NCBI GenBank assembly: GCA_035764725.1
Contig: DASTYT010000115.1
Location: forward strand, 1 to 64,000
Source of the DNA: Candidatus Methylomirabilota bacterium
GTDB lineage: Bacteria; Methylomirabilota; Methylomirabilia; Rokubacteriales; CSP1-6
Direction of reading: 5' to 3'
DNA length: 64,000 nt
The notes below the pieces were generated by a model, which was not told where the DNA came from, did no database searches, and saw nothing but the letters and a program-made list of their open reading frames with translations. Below, piece after piece: positions 18,557-29,000 of this stretch (its first letter is position 1; every line of letters begins with the position of its first letter). The translations under genes were made by a program, and so were the position numbers.

Positions 18557-19435
18557 ATGGGCCTGACGTTCACGAAGCTGAACCCGATCTTCGTCGCCGA
18601 GGTGAGCCCGGTGGACCTCCGCGCCGCCGACGAGGACACCCTCGCCGAGATCCGCGGCGGCATGGACACCTACGCGGTGCTGGTGTTCCGCAATCAGCCC
18701 TTCACGGACGCCCAGCAGCTCGACTTCGCCCAGCGGCTGGACGGCATGCTCCACACCAAGCTCGGCATCAGCGCGCTCCAGAAGAACCGCTTTGGCAACG
18801 AGGCGCTCGGCGACATCTCGAACCTCGACGAGAACGGCGAGATCCTTAAATCGGATAACCGCCGCCGTATGTATAGCCTGGGCAATCGCCTGTGGCACAC
18901 CGACGCGTCCTTCCAGGACCCGCCCGGCCGCTATTCCATGCTCTCGGCCAAGGTCGTCCCGTCCGTGCCCGCCGACACCGAGTACGCCGACATGCGCGCG
19001 GCCTACGATGCTCTGCCCGCCGAGCTCAAGGCCACGTGCGAAGGCCTGCGCGTGCATCACTCCATCGCCTACTCGCGCCAGACGCTGGGGTTCGAGTTCT
19101 CCGAGACGGAGCAGGACGTCCTCAAGGGCGCGGTGCATCCCCTCATCCGTACCCTCCCGCGCTCGGGCCGCCGCTCGCTCTACGTGGCCTCGCACGCCTC
19201 GCGCATCATCGACTGGCCCGTGCCGGAGGGGCGGCTGCTCCTCCGCGATCTCATCGAGCACGCCACCCAGCGCCAGTTCGTCTACCGCCACTCGTGGCGT
19301 GTGGGCGACCTCGTCATCTGGGACAACCGCGCCACCATGCACCGCGGGATGCCCTACGACGACAGCCGGCACCGCCGTGAGTTGCGCCGCGTGACCACGC
19401 TGGACATTCCCGAGCCCGCGTTCGCCGCTCGGTAG
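18557..19435 (+). CDS. TauD/TfdA-family alpha-ketoglutarate-dependent dioxygenase
   Basis: Non-haem iron dioxygenase of 292 residues, the usual length. The facial triad is His and Asp in LWHTDASF and the distal His in ATMHRGMPYD; the 2-oxoglutarate-binding Arg lies in the RRELRRVT segment. The N-terminal block VSPVDLRAAD and the overall spacing place it nearest the TfdA (2,4-D) branch rather than taurine enzymes. It would hydroxylate an ether, sulfonate or carboxylate substrate using O2 and 2-oxoglutarate. An MFS exporter follows after 9 bp and a medium-chain dehydrogenase after that, suggesting one catabolic or detoxification transcript. Confidence 0.92.
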   Translation: MGLTFTKLNPIFVAEVSPVDLRAADEDTLAEIRGGMDTYAVLVFRNQPFTDAQQLDFAQRLDGMLHTKLGISALQKNRFGNEALGDISNLDENGEILKSDNRRRMYSLGNRLWHTDASFQDPPGRYSMLSAKVVPSVPADTEYADMRAAYDALPAELKATCEGLRVHHSIAYSRQTLGFEFSETEQDVLKGAVHPLIRTLPRSGRRSLYVASHASRIIDWPVPEGRLLLRDLIEHATQRQFVYRHSWRVGDLVIWDNRATMHRGMPYDDSRHRRELRRVTTLDIPEPAFAAR

Positions 19436-19444
19436 CGCGCCCGC

Positions 19445-21070
19445 GTGACCGAGCCCGAACACCCCGAACACCCAGCTAGCTCGCTGTCGTCGACGCGCAA
19501 GTGGTCGATCACCATCTCGGTGATGCTGATCACGGTCACCCAGATGCTCGACACGAGCATCACCAACGTCGCGCTCCCGCACATGCAGGGCTCGCTCTCC
19601 ACCAGCGTGGAGGAGACCTCCTGGGTCATCACCTCCTATCTGGCCGCCAACGCCATCATCATCCCCGCCACCGCGTGGCTCACCGGCTACTTCGGGCGCC
19701 GCCGCCTCTTCCTCATCTGCGCCTCGGTGTTCACCGCGTCGTCATTCCTCTCGGGCCTCGCGCCCAATCTCGAGTTCCTGGTGGCGATGCGCATCCTCCA
19801 GGGGCTGGGCGGCGGGCCGGTGGTGCCGATGGCGCAGGCCACCATGTGGGAGATCTTCCCCCTCAGGCAGCGGGGTCTCGCCATGGCCGTGTGGGGCATC
19901 GGCATCATGATGGCGCCCATCCTCGGCCCCACCCTGGGGGGCTGGATCTGCGACAACTGGTCGTGGCGCTGGATCTTCTACGTGAACCTCCCCATCGGCG
20001 TGGTGGGCTTCCTGATGGCGAGCGTCTTCCTCTTCGACTCGCCGTACGTGAAGAAGCCGACCTCGGTGGACTGGGTGGGCGCGGTGCTCATGGTGGTGGG
20101 CTTCGGGTCGCTGCAGCTCATGCTCGACCGCGGCGAGCGCTCCGACTGGTTCGAATCGGGCGGCATCACCACGCTGCTACTCCTCGCCGTCTTCGCCATC
20201 CTCGCCTTCCTCTACCGCGAGCTGACGGCGGACGAGCCCATCTTGAACCTCACCGTGTTCAACGACCGAAATTTTGCCGTGGGCTCCGTCGTCATGGCCG
20301 CCGTCGGCTTCTGCTTCTTCTCGAGCACGGTGCTGCTCGCCCTCTACACCCAGAAGGTCATGGGCTACGACGCGTGGACGTCGGGGACGGTACTCGCCCC
20401 GGGCGGGATCGGCAACATGCTGGCGCTGCTCATCTCCGGCCGGCTCGTGCAGCGCATGGACCAGCGCCTGATCCTCGGCATCGGCTGCGCGCTCAACCTG
20501 ATCTCGTTCCTCCTCATGACCCAGGTCACGATGGGTATGGACTACTGGGCGCTCGCCTTCCCGCGCTTCGTCCAGGGCCTCGGCCAGGGCTTCACGTTCG
20601 TGCCGCTCCAGACTCTGGCGCTGGCCACCGTGCCGATGGCGCGCCTCTCCAACGCCACCGCCGCCTACTCGGTGGTGCGGAACTTCGGCGGCAGCATGGG
20701 CATCGCGCTCGCCACCACCCTCCTGGCGCGACGCAGCCAGTACCACCAGTCGACGCTGGGCGCCCACGTCACCGCGTTCGATCCCGAGACGGCCGCGCGC
20801 CTCCAGCAGTGGACGCGGCATTTCATCGCCCAGGGCATGGACGGCTTTACCGCCAAGCGTCAAGCCGTGGCCATGCTCTACCGCGACACCACCGACCAGG
20901 CCCAGGTGCTCGCCTACGGCGACGCCTACGTGATCCTGCTCATCCTCTTCGGCGGCATCATCCTGCTGCTGCCGTTCATGCGCCGTGTGCGCGTCGACCA
21001 GACGGGACCGAAGTCCGCCTCGTCCCCGGCCGCCGCGCCCCACCACGCCATTCCCGAGCCCGCGGACTGA
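19445..21070 (+). CDS. MFS transporter, DHA2 (EmrB/QacA) family
   Basis: Drug:H+ antiporter of 541 residues with 14 predicted TM helices, the DHA2 layout. Motif A is seen as TGYFGRRRLF and the family motif C as GPTLGGWICDNWSWRWIFYVN. The N-terminal sequence TSITNVALPHMQGSLS is characteristic of EmrB. It uses a GTG start 9 bp after the dioxygenase stop. EmrB normally works with an EmrA adaptor and an outer-membrane channel; neither is adjacent, so it may act alone or export a product of the neighbouring enzymes. Confidence 0.95.
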   Translation: MTEPEHPEHPASSLSSTRKWSITISVMLITVTQMLDTSITNVALPHMQGSLSTSVEETSWVITSYLAANAIIIPATAWLTGYFGRRRLFLICASVFTASSFLSGLAPNLEFLVAMRILQGLGGGPVVPMAQATMWEIFPLRQRGLAMAVWGIGIMMAPILGPTLGGWICDNWSWRWIFYVNLPIGVVGFLMASVFLFDSPYVKKPTSVDWVGAVLMVVGFGSLQLMLDRGERSDWFESGGITTLLLLAVFAILAFLYRELTADEPILNLTVFNDRNFAVGSVVMAAVGFCFFSSTVLLALYTQKVMGYDAWTSGTVLAPGGIGNMLALLISGRLVQRMDQRLILGIGCALNLISFLLMTQVTMGMDYWALAFPRFVQGLGQGFTFVPLQTLALATVPMARLSNATAAYSVVRNFGGSMGIALATTLLARRSQYHQSTLGAHVTAFDPETAARLQQWTRHFIAQGMDGFTAKRQAVAMLYRDTTDQAQVLAYGDAYVILLILFGGIILLLPFMRRVRVDQTGPKSASSPAAAPHHAIPEPAD

Positions 21071-21104
21071 CCATTCCCTGCGATCCAGACCCAAGGAGAC
21101 CACC

Positions 21105-22223
21105 GTGCCCAAGGGACTCACCGCCGTCCTGCTGCAGCCGGGGAAGCCGCTGGCCCTCGAGATGCTGCCCACGCCCGAGGTCGAGCCGGGCGGGCTGCTG
21201 GTCAAGAACACCGCCGCCGCCATCTGCGGCTCGGATCTCCACTACTGGCGCAACGACGGGAACTACTCCGGTCCCGACATCCGCCGCGTTCCCGGGCACG
21301 AGTTCACCGGCGTGGTGGCGGCGCTGGGCAAGGGCGTGCAGACGGACTCGCTGCGCCGGCCGCTCAAGGAAGGCGACCGCATCGCCTTTCCCTTCTTCAA
21401 CCCCTGCAACCGCTGCTACTGGTGCATCCGTGGTGAGCATCACGCCTGCCCCCACCGCCAGCGCAAGAGCAATCAGTTCACGCTGAACGAGTATCCCTAC
21501 TGCGACGGCGGCTACGCCGAGTACTACTATCTCCCGCCCGGGCACTATGCGTTCAAGGTGCCGGACGAGCTGCCGGACGACGCCATCCCGCCGGTGAACT
21601 GCGCCCTCTGCCAGGTGCTCTATGGCCTCGAGTCGGCCGAGATGAAGTTCGGCGACGTCGTGGTGATCCAGGGCGCGGGCGGCCTCGGCATCTACGCGGC
21701 GGCCGTTGCCGCAGAGAAGGGCGGAGCGCGCGTCATCTCCATCGACGGGCAGACCCCGCGGCTGGCTCTCGCCCGGCAGTGCGGCGCCACCGACGTCATC
21801 GACATGAACGAGTACCCGACTCCCGAGAAGCGCATCGCCCGCGTGAAGGAGCTGACGGACGGCCGCGGCGCCGACGTGGTCGTGGAGGTGGTGGGCATCG
21901 CCGCGGCCACCGTGGAAGGTCTCAACATGGTGCGCCTGAACGGAAAATACGTGGACATCGGCAACATCGTGCCCCAGACGGTGACCTTGCCCGCCACGCT
22001 CGTCATCACCAACCAGATCAAGTGGCTGGGCGTCACCCACTACGACCCGTGGATCATCCCGGCCGCGCTCGACTTCCTCGTGCGCACGAAAGCGAAGTAC
22101 CCCCTCTCGTCGCTCGTCTCCCACAGCTTTCCGCTCAAGGACATCAACAAGGCCTTCGAGATGGCGGAGTGGCAGGGGAAGAACACCGGCACCGCCGCGA
22201 CGCGGGTGATCCTGAAGCCGTAG
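21105..22223 (+). CDS. zinc-binding alcohol dehydrogenase (medium-chain)
   Basis: Zinc-dependent medium-chain dehydrogenase of 372 residues. The catalytic zinc region is CGSDLH and GHE; the structural zinc lobe is the four-Cys run CNRCYWCIRGEHHAC; the Rossmann motif is GAGGLG. GTG start at 21105, preceded by AAGGAGACC; the longer open frame upstream overlaps the MFS gene and is rejected. It resembles threonine/sorbitol-type or 2,3-butanediol-type dehydrogenases. It is 34 bp downstream of the MFS gene and probably co-transcribed. Confidence 0.93.
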   Translation: MPKGLTAVLLQPGKPLALEMLPTPEVEPGGLLVKNTAAAICGSDLHYWRNDGNYSGPDIRRVPGHEFTGVVAALGKGVQTDSLRRPLKEGDRIAFPFFNPCNRCYWCIRGEHHACPHRQRKSNQFTLNEYPYCDGGYAEYYYLPPGHYAFKVPDELPDDAIPPVNCALCQVLYGLESAEMKFGDVVVIQGAGGLGIYAAAVAAEKGGARVISIDGQTPRLALARQCGATDVIDMNEYPTPEKRIARVKELTDGRGADVVVEVVGIAAATVEGLNMVRLNGKYVDIGNIVPQTVTLPATLVITNQIKWLGVTHYDPWIIPAALDFLVRTKAKYPLSSLVSHSFPLKDINKAFEMAEWQGKNTGTAATRVILKP

Positions 22224-22246
22224 CCCTCCGCGCCGCGTTAGCCCTT

Positions 22247-22795
22247 TTACTTCGCAAACAGGCCTTCGCCGAAGCGGACGTCGACCACAATCGGCACGCT
22301 CACTTCGTTCCGGGTCCGGAGGACGGTGAGGTGGCGGGCGTGCGATGACCATTGGGTGTCGGCGACGGAATCGCGCCACCCCGAAACGGACACGTCGCGC
22401 ACCGTGGCGGTCTTCGCGATCTCCACGAGGAGCGCGGTTCTCATCGGCCAAGATCTCGGGTCTTCGAGTCCGATCACGGCGTAGCGGCCGTCGGGACTGG
22501 TCTTCGCCCACTTCGTCTCCGCCGGAAATGCCGCCGCCCGGGTCCGAGCTGTCTCCCGTGCTCGGTCTTCGCGGGCTCTCATCTCCCTGTAGAATTGCAG
22601 GAGCGCGGGTGACCCCTCAGCAGCGGCCAGGGTCGAAAGCGCTCTCGCGGTCATCTGGACAGGCGAGACCTCGTAGGTCGTGAGCCGTGGCGTGGTGAGC
22701 TCGCGATCTATGATCGAGATCCGGAAGTTGCACTCCGGCTGCGACCGAGGAGACTGCGACTGAGCGCTCGCATCACCGGCGATGACGAGGGTGAG
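22247..22795 (-). CDS. hypothetical exported protein without a clear start codon
   Basis: About 180 residues, not recognised. A hydrophobic stretch followed by DASAQSQ looks like a signal-peptide core with an AxA cleavage site. The body includes ECNFRISIIDREL, an Ala/Arg-rich helix and a TSPDGRYAVIGLEDP segment reminiscent of beta-propeller strands. No ATG, GTG or TTG lies in frame before the signal-like region; the frame simply runs back into the 3' end of the molybdopterin gene, so the 5' boundary is only approximate. Either an unusual start is used, the gene has lost its start, or there is an error in the first codons. Confidence 0.5.
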   Translation of the reverse strand, partial: LTLVIAGDASAQSQSPRSQPECNFRISIIDRELTTPRLTTYEVSPVQMTARALSTLAAAEGSPALLQFYREMRAREDRARETARTRAAAFPAETKWAKTSPDGRYAVIGLEDPRSWPMRTALLVEIAKTATVRDVSVSGWRDSVADTQWSSHARHLTVLRTRNEVSVPIVVDVRFGEGLFAK

Positions 22796-22836
22796 GGTCG
22801 CGAGAGGCGGCCCAGAGGCGCCGCGTGGGGCTCGAC

Positions 22837-24909
22837 CTACGCCCGGCGCACCGACACCGACGTGTCGTGGAACACCGCCCCGCCCTTCGGCCAGCCGGGG
22901 TCCGCGCTGGTGAGAGCGTTGATCCCGATGCCGCGGTCGAAGCGGGCGTTGGGCCAGATTCCCTCGACCACCACCACGCCGCGCTGCTGACCGCCCTTTG
23001 CCCTGGCGTGGACGAGCACCTCGCCGCGCTCGTTGGCGAGGGCGACGAGGTCGCCGTCGGCCACACCCAGCGCCGCGCAGTCGTCGGGATGGAGCAGCGC
23101 AGTGGGGCGGCGCTCGCGCGCGATCGAGGACGGCGTCTCCGAGAAGGTGGAGTTGAGGAACCCGCGCGCGGGCGCGGCCACCAGGCGGAAGGGCCGCTCG
23201 GTGGTGGCGCGGTCGATCACGTCGAAGTGATCGGGCAGGACGGGCATCTCCTGCCATCGGCCGCCGAAGCGCTTCCAATCGCCCTTGAAGTGAAAGCGCC
23301 GGTCGGCAGTGGGGAAGCCGTCCAGGAAGTGCGCGGTCTGGAAGGGGAGCGCGCAGTCCTGGCCGCCGCGCTGCCAGTTGGTCTCGGCGTCCCACATGCC
23401 GGACTTCCGGAGCGTGGCATCCATGATCCCCCACGCCGTCATCGTGAAGCCCGGGTGCTTGGCGCCGAGCCGGCGGGCCAGCTCCGCGATCACGTAGTGG
23501 TTCTCACGGCACTCGCCGGGCGCTTCGATCACCTTCTTCGCCACCTGGAAGTAGGTGTGGCCGCTCGCGGTGTAGAAGTCGTCGTGCTCGAGGAACATCG
23601 TGGCGGGCAGCACGATGTCAGCGAAGGCGGCGGTCTCGGTCAGGAACTGCTCGTGCACGCAGAGGAAGAGATCTTCGCGGGCCAGGCCTTTGTGGACGAG
23701 ATGCGTCTCCGGGCACACCATCGCGGGGTTGGTGTTCTGCACGAGCATGGCCGTCACGGGCGGGCCGCCCAGCAGCGCCTCCTGGTCGCCCGTGAGGATC
23801 GGACCCAGGCGCGACTGGTCGAGGGCGCGGATGGACTTGTTCTCGAGGTCGAGCCCCTCGATGAGCGAGCGGTCGAGGCGGTAGAGGCCGGTCTGGCCGT
23901 ACACGGCACCGCCGCCCTCGTATTGCCAGGCGCCGGTGACCGCAGGCAGGCAGGACACCGCGTGGAGATTGGCGGCACCGTTCCGGGAGCGGCTGAACCC
24001 GTGGTGGAGCCGGATGAAGGAGCGCTTCGTCCGACCGTACAGGCGCGCGAAGCCGACGATCTCCTCCACGCCGAGCCCGGTGATCGCGCTGGCCCACTCC
24101 GGGGTGCGCGTGCGCACGTGGGCGGCCAGCTCATCGGGGCAATCAGTATAGGCGCGGAGGTAGGTCCAGTCCGCGTACCCTTCCGCGAACAGCACATGCA
24201 TGACCGCGCAGGCGAGGGCGCCGTCGGTGCCCGGCTTCACCGCGAGGTGGATGTCGGCCTTCTCGGCGGTGCCGGTGCGATAAGGATCGACGACCACGAG
24301 GGGGGCGCCGCGCCGCCGCGCGCGCATCGCGTGCTGCATGACATTGACCTGCGTGTTGACGGGGTTGCCGCCCCAGATGATCACGAGATCGGTGTGCTCG
24401 TCGACCTCCCGGAAGTCCGCGCCGCGCTTGTCCCCGACGCCGGCGGCCCAGCCCGCGTCCGACAGCGCCACGCAAATCGTGGAGTACCAGCGCGAGTAGC
24501 CCATGGCGTGCCGCAGGCGGTTGATGCCGTCGCGCTGCACCAGGCCCATCGTGCCCGCGTAGTAATAGGGCCACACCGTCTCCGGCCCGTAGGTCTTGGC
24601 CTGGCGGATGAAGGCCTCCGCGACCGCGTCCAGGGCCTCGGCCCAGTCGATCCGCTCGAAGCGACGTGTACCCTTCGGCCCCACGCGGCGCAGCGGATAG
24701 AGCAGCCGGTCCGGGTGATGCACACGCTCGGCGTAGCGCCCCACCTTCTCGCAGATGACGCCGTCGGTGTAGGTGTTCCGATGCGAGCCCCGCACGTGCC
24801 CGATGGTGCGCTCGTCGATCTTCTCGACCTCGAGCGCGCAGGTACTGGTGCAGTCGTGCGGGCAGACGGAGGGCACGATCTCGAGCCGGGGCGAGCGTGC
24901 GATGGCCAT
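22837..24909 (-). CDS. molybdopterin-dependent oxidoreductase (formate dehydrogenase/BisC-like)
   Basis: Molybdenum or tungsten enzyme of the DMSO-reductase superfamily, 690 residues. A 4Fe-4S site near the N-terminus is formed by CPHDCTSTC plus Cys in VICEKVGRY. The MGD-binding domains (VIIWGGNPVNTQ, VVVDPYRTGTAEKAD, DIVLPATMFLEHDDFYT) and a C-terminal dinucleotide-binding domain follow. There is no Tat signal, so it is cytoplasmic. The predicted metal-ligand region reads STICVALSDAGW and appears to lack Cys/SeCys at the formate-dehydrogenase position. No electron-transfer subunits adjoin it. A -10-like TAGAAT (24921-24916) lies 6 bp before the ATG. Substrate unknown. Confidence 0.92.
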   Translation of the reverse strand: MAIARSPRLEIVPSVCPHDCTSTCALEVEKIDERTIGHVRGSHRNTYTDGVICEKVGRYAERVHHPDRLLYPLRRVGPKGTRRFERIDWAEALDAVAEAFIRQAKTYGPETVWPYYYAGTMGLVQRDGINRLRHAMGYSRWYSTICVALSDAGWAAGVGDKRGADFREVDEHTDLVIIWGGNPVNTQVNVMQHAMRARRRGAPLVVVDPYRTGTAEKADIHLAVKPGTDGALACAVMHVLFAEGYADWTYLRAYTDCPDELAAHVRTRTPEWASAITGLGVEEIVGFARLYGRTKRSFIRLHHGFSRSRNGAANLHAVSCLPAVTGAWQYEGGGAVYGQTGLYRLDRSLIEGLDLENKSIRALDQSRLGPILTGDQEALLGGPPVTAMLVQNTNPAMVCPETHLVHKGLAREDLFLCVHEQFLTETAAFADIVLPATMFLEHDDFYTASGHTYFQVAKKVIEAPGECRENHYVIAELARRLGAKHPGFTMTAWGIMDATLRKSGMWDAETNWQRGGQDCALPFQTAHFLDGFPTADRRFHFKGDWKRFGGRWQEMPVLPDHFDVIDRATTERPFRLVAAPARGFLNSTFSETPSSIARERRPTALLHPDDCAALGVADGDLVALANERGEVLVHARAKGGQQRGVVVVEGIWPNARFDRGIGINALTSADPGWPKGGAVFHDTSVSVRRA

Positions 24910-24936
24910 GCGGCTATTCTAGCGTAGCGGCGTGGC

Positions 24937-25830
24937 CTAGCCCATCAGGAGGCTGCCGGGCACCTCGCGCCCCATGGCCTCGATCTCGTCGCGGGTCACG
25001 CCCTTGGCGGCGAGGGCGGCCACGAACATCTGAAGGCCATCGACCGGCGTGGGATTGCCGCTCTGACCGAGGTCGGTGCCGAGCACGAAGTGGCGCGCGC
25101 CCACCGCCTTGACGGCGGCGGCGGTCTCGGCCACCTCGACCCTGGCCGAGTGGCGCAGGAACTCGAGCGGGGCGTCCGGGCCGGTGAGCATGCCCAGCGC
25201 GCAGAGCTCCATCTTGGCGTCCATGGCGGCCGCCTTCTTCATCTGCGCCACCGTCATGCCCACCACGTCGAACTGCGCGTGGGTGACCACGATGCGGTCG
25301 CAGCCCGCCTCGCGCGCCGCCTCGATGATGGCCAGCGCCTGCTCCCCCGAGGAGTGGCCGGTGTGGACGACCAGGCGTTGGCGCGCGCACACCGCGAGCA
25401 CCTCGCGCACCTCGGGCAGCACGGCGCCGCGGTCGTCGACCACCCGAATCCCGGCCGGCGCCGTGCCCGCGCGCCTCACGTGATTGTCGGCGTCGAAGGT
25501 GGGGAACCACACCACCCGGCCGTAGCGTCCTTGCATGCGCCACATCCACTCCGCCGCCTGGGCATTGATTCCCCCCACCGCCCGGTTCAACACCACGCCG
25601 CCGAAGATCTTGATGCCAGGCACGTGCTTCCGGGCGAGCCAGGCGCGGTCGGCGGTGTGGGTGACGTGGTTCTTGAACACGATGGCGTCCATCTGGCGCG
25701 ATGCCGCCAGCGTGGCCAGCTCATCGTCGTCCACCGCGCGGCCGAAGATGTCGGGCGCGGCATGTGTGTGGAAGTCGATGAGGCCGCGGATCGGGCTCAC
25801 CAGCGGCGGGGGCGGAGAATAGCCCTGCAC
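24937..25830 (-). CDS. DUF6282 family amidohydrolase-like protein
   Basis: Predicted metal-dependent TIM-barrel protein of about 297 residues. Metal-binding blocks are IDFHTHAAPDIFGR near the N-terminus, VVHTGHSSGEQA and VVTHAQFDV in the middle, and LGTDLGQSGNP near the end, in amidohydrolase order. I recognise the family as DUF6282; no reaction is established. The start is uncertain. GTG at 25830 gives the normal family length; another GTG at 26043 would add a Gly/Ser/Arg-rich extension unlike the family. It lies 27 bp upstream of the molybdopterin gene's start region on the same strand. Confidence 0.82.
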   Translation of the reverse strand: MQGYSPPPPLVSPIRGLIDFHTHAAPDIFGRAVDDDELATLAASRQMDAIVFKNHVTHTADRAWLARKHVPGIKIFGGVVLNRAVGGINAQAAEWMWRMQGRYGRVVWFPTFDADNHVRRAGTAPAGIRVVDDRGAVLPEVREVLAVCARQRLVVHTGHSSGEQALAIIEAAREAGCDRIVVTHAQFDVVGMTVAQMKKAAAMDAKMELCALGMLTGPDAPLEFLRHSARVEVAETAAAVKAVGARHFVLGTDLGQSGNPTPVDGLQMFVAALAAKGVTRDEIEAMGREVPGSLLMG

Positions 25831-26092
25831 GCCGGTGTTGGCGTCGGCGGCGGCTCCCGCTTTCGCGCCGCCTCCGCCGCTTCCGCCCGGGCCGCCCCGC
25901 CCGGACCGCGAGCCCCCGCCGCGGTCGCTGCCGCCGTGCGACCGCCGCGCCGCGCGCGCGACGGCGTGTGGCCGATGCGCGAGGTCGCAGCCGCAGAAGA
26001 GAGGACGCGGTACCACCGCCGTGGTCTCGAGCCGGTCGATCACGGACCGCGATGATACACGATTGCCGGCACGGTCGCCCGGCCGAGCGACG
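25831..26092. other. GC-rich low-complexity spacer or N-terminal extension
   Basis: A 260-bp stretch between the DUF6282 and propeller-lipoprotein genes. On the minus strand it could encode a Gly/Ser/Arg/Ala-rich extension of DUF6282 (from GTG 26043). On the plus strand it is also open but resembles nothing. I see no clear promoter or terminator. Confidence 0.5.
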
Positions 26093-29000
26093 TCACCACG
26101 GCGCAGCGAGGCTCGATGGAATCGGGGGCGACGAGCGGGTCTGTGGCGTTTGCCCGTGCAGCGGGGCATAGCCATCCCAGCGCCAGTCGAGGAAGCGGTC
26201 AAGGTAGAGCTGACCCCGGGCGTCGATGCCGCTCGCAAGGACTTCGTGAGTCCCGATGGCCACGAGACCGGTAATCTCGACGGAGGGACCCACCAGCGCC
26301 TCCGTCCGCCATGCGAGCGGGGCCACCGGCGTCCTCCCCGTGAGCTCGCGAAGCACGTCTCGCGACGCGGCGCCGCTTCGCGCCGTGAAGAGACCGCCGT
26401 GGCGCGCTTCGCCCAGCACCAGCAGGCGCGTGGGCCCGAGCGCTGCCAGCGCCAGCTTGCCCGCGGCGAGACCGACGATCTCGGTGAAGGGCGGCACGTT
26501 CCCGCTCGATCTCGGACGGGCCACGGTGACCTCTTCGGACACGAGGTGACAGTGGAACACTCGACCCGTCCCCTCCTCGGCAACCACGAGGTCCATCGTG
26601 CCGTCGCCCCAGGACGAGACCGCGAGAGCGTTGAAGGCGATCGGGCTCACCAGGAAGTCGCCGCCCACCTGCTGGCCGGCCTCCCACTGACCGCCCCGGA
26701 ACCGCCAGCGCGATACCTTGCCCTCCGTGACTGCCAGAAGCTCGAGTCGGCCGGCACCGGCGCTCAGCAGCGCGGGGGGCGCCTGAACCGACGTGGCGTC
26801 CGGTATAGTCGGGCCGGCCTCCCATCGGCCGAGCCGGTATCGCCAATGTCTCAAGGTCCGATCGAGGCCCAGCGCCACCACCTCGAGCTGACCGCCGAGC
26901 GCCACCGCCGCCGGCCGCGCGTTGGAGACGATGCCGGGACGCTCGTCCACCCGAACGTCGAGCGGACGTACGCCGTCGAGGTACCGGACATGATGGAGCC
27001 GCTGATCCTCCCCGAGGTACAGCACGTCGAGTGTTCCGGGCCCGCTGATCAGCGCGGTCGGCTCGGACTGATACCGCGCGCGGCCCACGGCCGGTCCACC
27101 CGTGAAGGCGGCCGGGACACGGCTCCCCACGAGCGCACGGCGTAGACCGGTGTCCGAGCCCACGACCAGGAGGTCGGCGTGTCGATCGCTGAGGGCGAGC
27201 GCGGGACGGCCTACGACCGCGGGCCCAACAATGGCGTCCCACCCGCGCCACTGGACGGTGACCCACGGAGCCCGCCCCCACTGCTGCGCGGAAAAGCTGT
27301 TGTCGAACATCGAGCGCGGATCGGCGGCGGCGTGTCGGCCCGGCCATCCCGCGCCCAGCACGTGAACGCGACCCATGCTCGACACCGCGGCCGCCACCGG
27401 CGCCCCGACCCGGACGAAGGGACTCACCCCGGATCGCACGAGGGGCAGGCCCACCGGCTGCCAGCCCTGCCACCCCATCGAATAGCGGCGCCCGTCTACT
27501 TCGCCCGCCGCCGGCGAGAAGTGATTGTGGAAGAGCTGCTGATCCCCCCCGGCGACGAACATTTCGACGCGCCGATGACCGGAGCAGGCGAGCGTCGGAT
27601 CGTCGGCGGGCGTCACCCCGCTCACCAGCGACCATGCCGAGGCGGAGAGCCCGGCGGCTCCCTCGTCGGCGCGGAACGGGTCGAGGGTCGCGGACACGGT
27701 CTGATGCACGATCGAGCCATGGGCTCGGCTGATATACGCCACGTCCACGCGTCCATCGCCGCAAGCTGCCGTCGCCAGGGCGCCGCGAACCCCCTGGCTC
27801 GCGAGCTGCTGCACCGCGCCCCAATACCCGGTCTCGAGGTCGAACGCGATCCCGAAGAGTCGCGCCCCCTGATCGACGAAGAGGAGCAGGAGCTTGCTGC
27901 CCGACTGCGCGAGCGCGGGATCGCGGAGCGGCGGCACCGGCGCGGCGCCTCGCATGGGCACCGGGCGGAGGCTCTGCCACGATCCGTCGACACGCCGCAC
28001 GTGCTGCAGGCGGCCGTCCGTCGCCACCGCGACCACCTCGAGCTGGCCGGGGGCGGTGGCGAGGAGGGCGGGCCGGCGCGCGTCGAGCCGCATCGCCGAG
28101 CCTGGGTCTGGAATCGACACCTCGGACCACGCGCCCTCGCGATGGCGGACGTGTCGGAGTCGTCCGGACGCGTCGACGGCCACCGCGTCGAGGCGGTCGG
28201 CGCCGCTTCCGACCAGCGCGGGATCGGCGGCGGCCAGCGCGTCGGCCGCGATCGCGGCGAAGCCGGTCCACGCGCCGTCCACACGACGCCCGTGATGGAG
28301 CTGGCCCGACGGCGAGCGCACCACGGCGTGGAGCACCGGCTCCGGCGCGTCGGGACGGACGAGATACGAGGCACGAAGCCGCGTACGGACGATGCCGCCG
28401 GTCCAAGGCTCGCGGCGCAGACGCAGCTCCGGCACGGCGAAGCGATCGTAGGAGAGAAGGCGGGTGACGTCCACGGGGGCCGAGAGCGGAGGCCCGAGGA
28501 GATCCGCCACCCTCCGCGTGATCTGGCGGTCTGGAATGCCGGAGATGTTGATGGAGCCGGGCCCTGGTGTCGCGACGAGGCGGACCATGGTCCCCTGGGG
28601 ATGGGGGGCGCCGAGGCGCAGCGTGCCGCTCAGCCGATAGTCGTTGACGTCGAGCGACACCGACAGCGGCTGGTCCACGTCGGGGACCTTGAGCGAGCCT
28701 CCCGCGGTCGCACGCACGCGCAGCATGAAGGCGATCTCGCCGGCTCCGAGGTCGAACCGGAACACGGGCGGGTCCAGCACCTCGAGGCGTAGGCGGCGAA
28801 GGCTCGTGAGGCGGGCGCCCAGCCGCTCCGCGAGCCGGCCGAGCTCCGGTCCGATCCAGGGCCCGAGCTCCCGCTGCATTTCGTCCGCGGCCCGATCCAT
28901 CATTTCGGGGGCGAAGCGAAGCGCGCCGCGCTGGCGGAAGACCTCACGCAGATTGCTCGAGCTGATCCTGGGCACCCCGTCGACCATGGCGAAGTCGATC

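Noticed and set aside
25835..27145. A 436-codon plus-strand frame across the DUF6282/propeller junction
   Set aside because: It is antisense to the propeller lipoprotein and has no recognisable domain or good start; the minus-strand genes explain the region.
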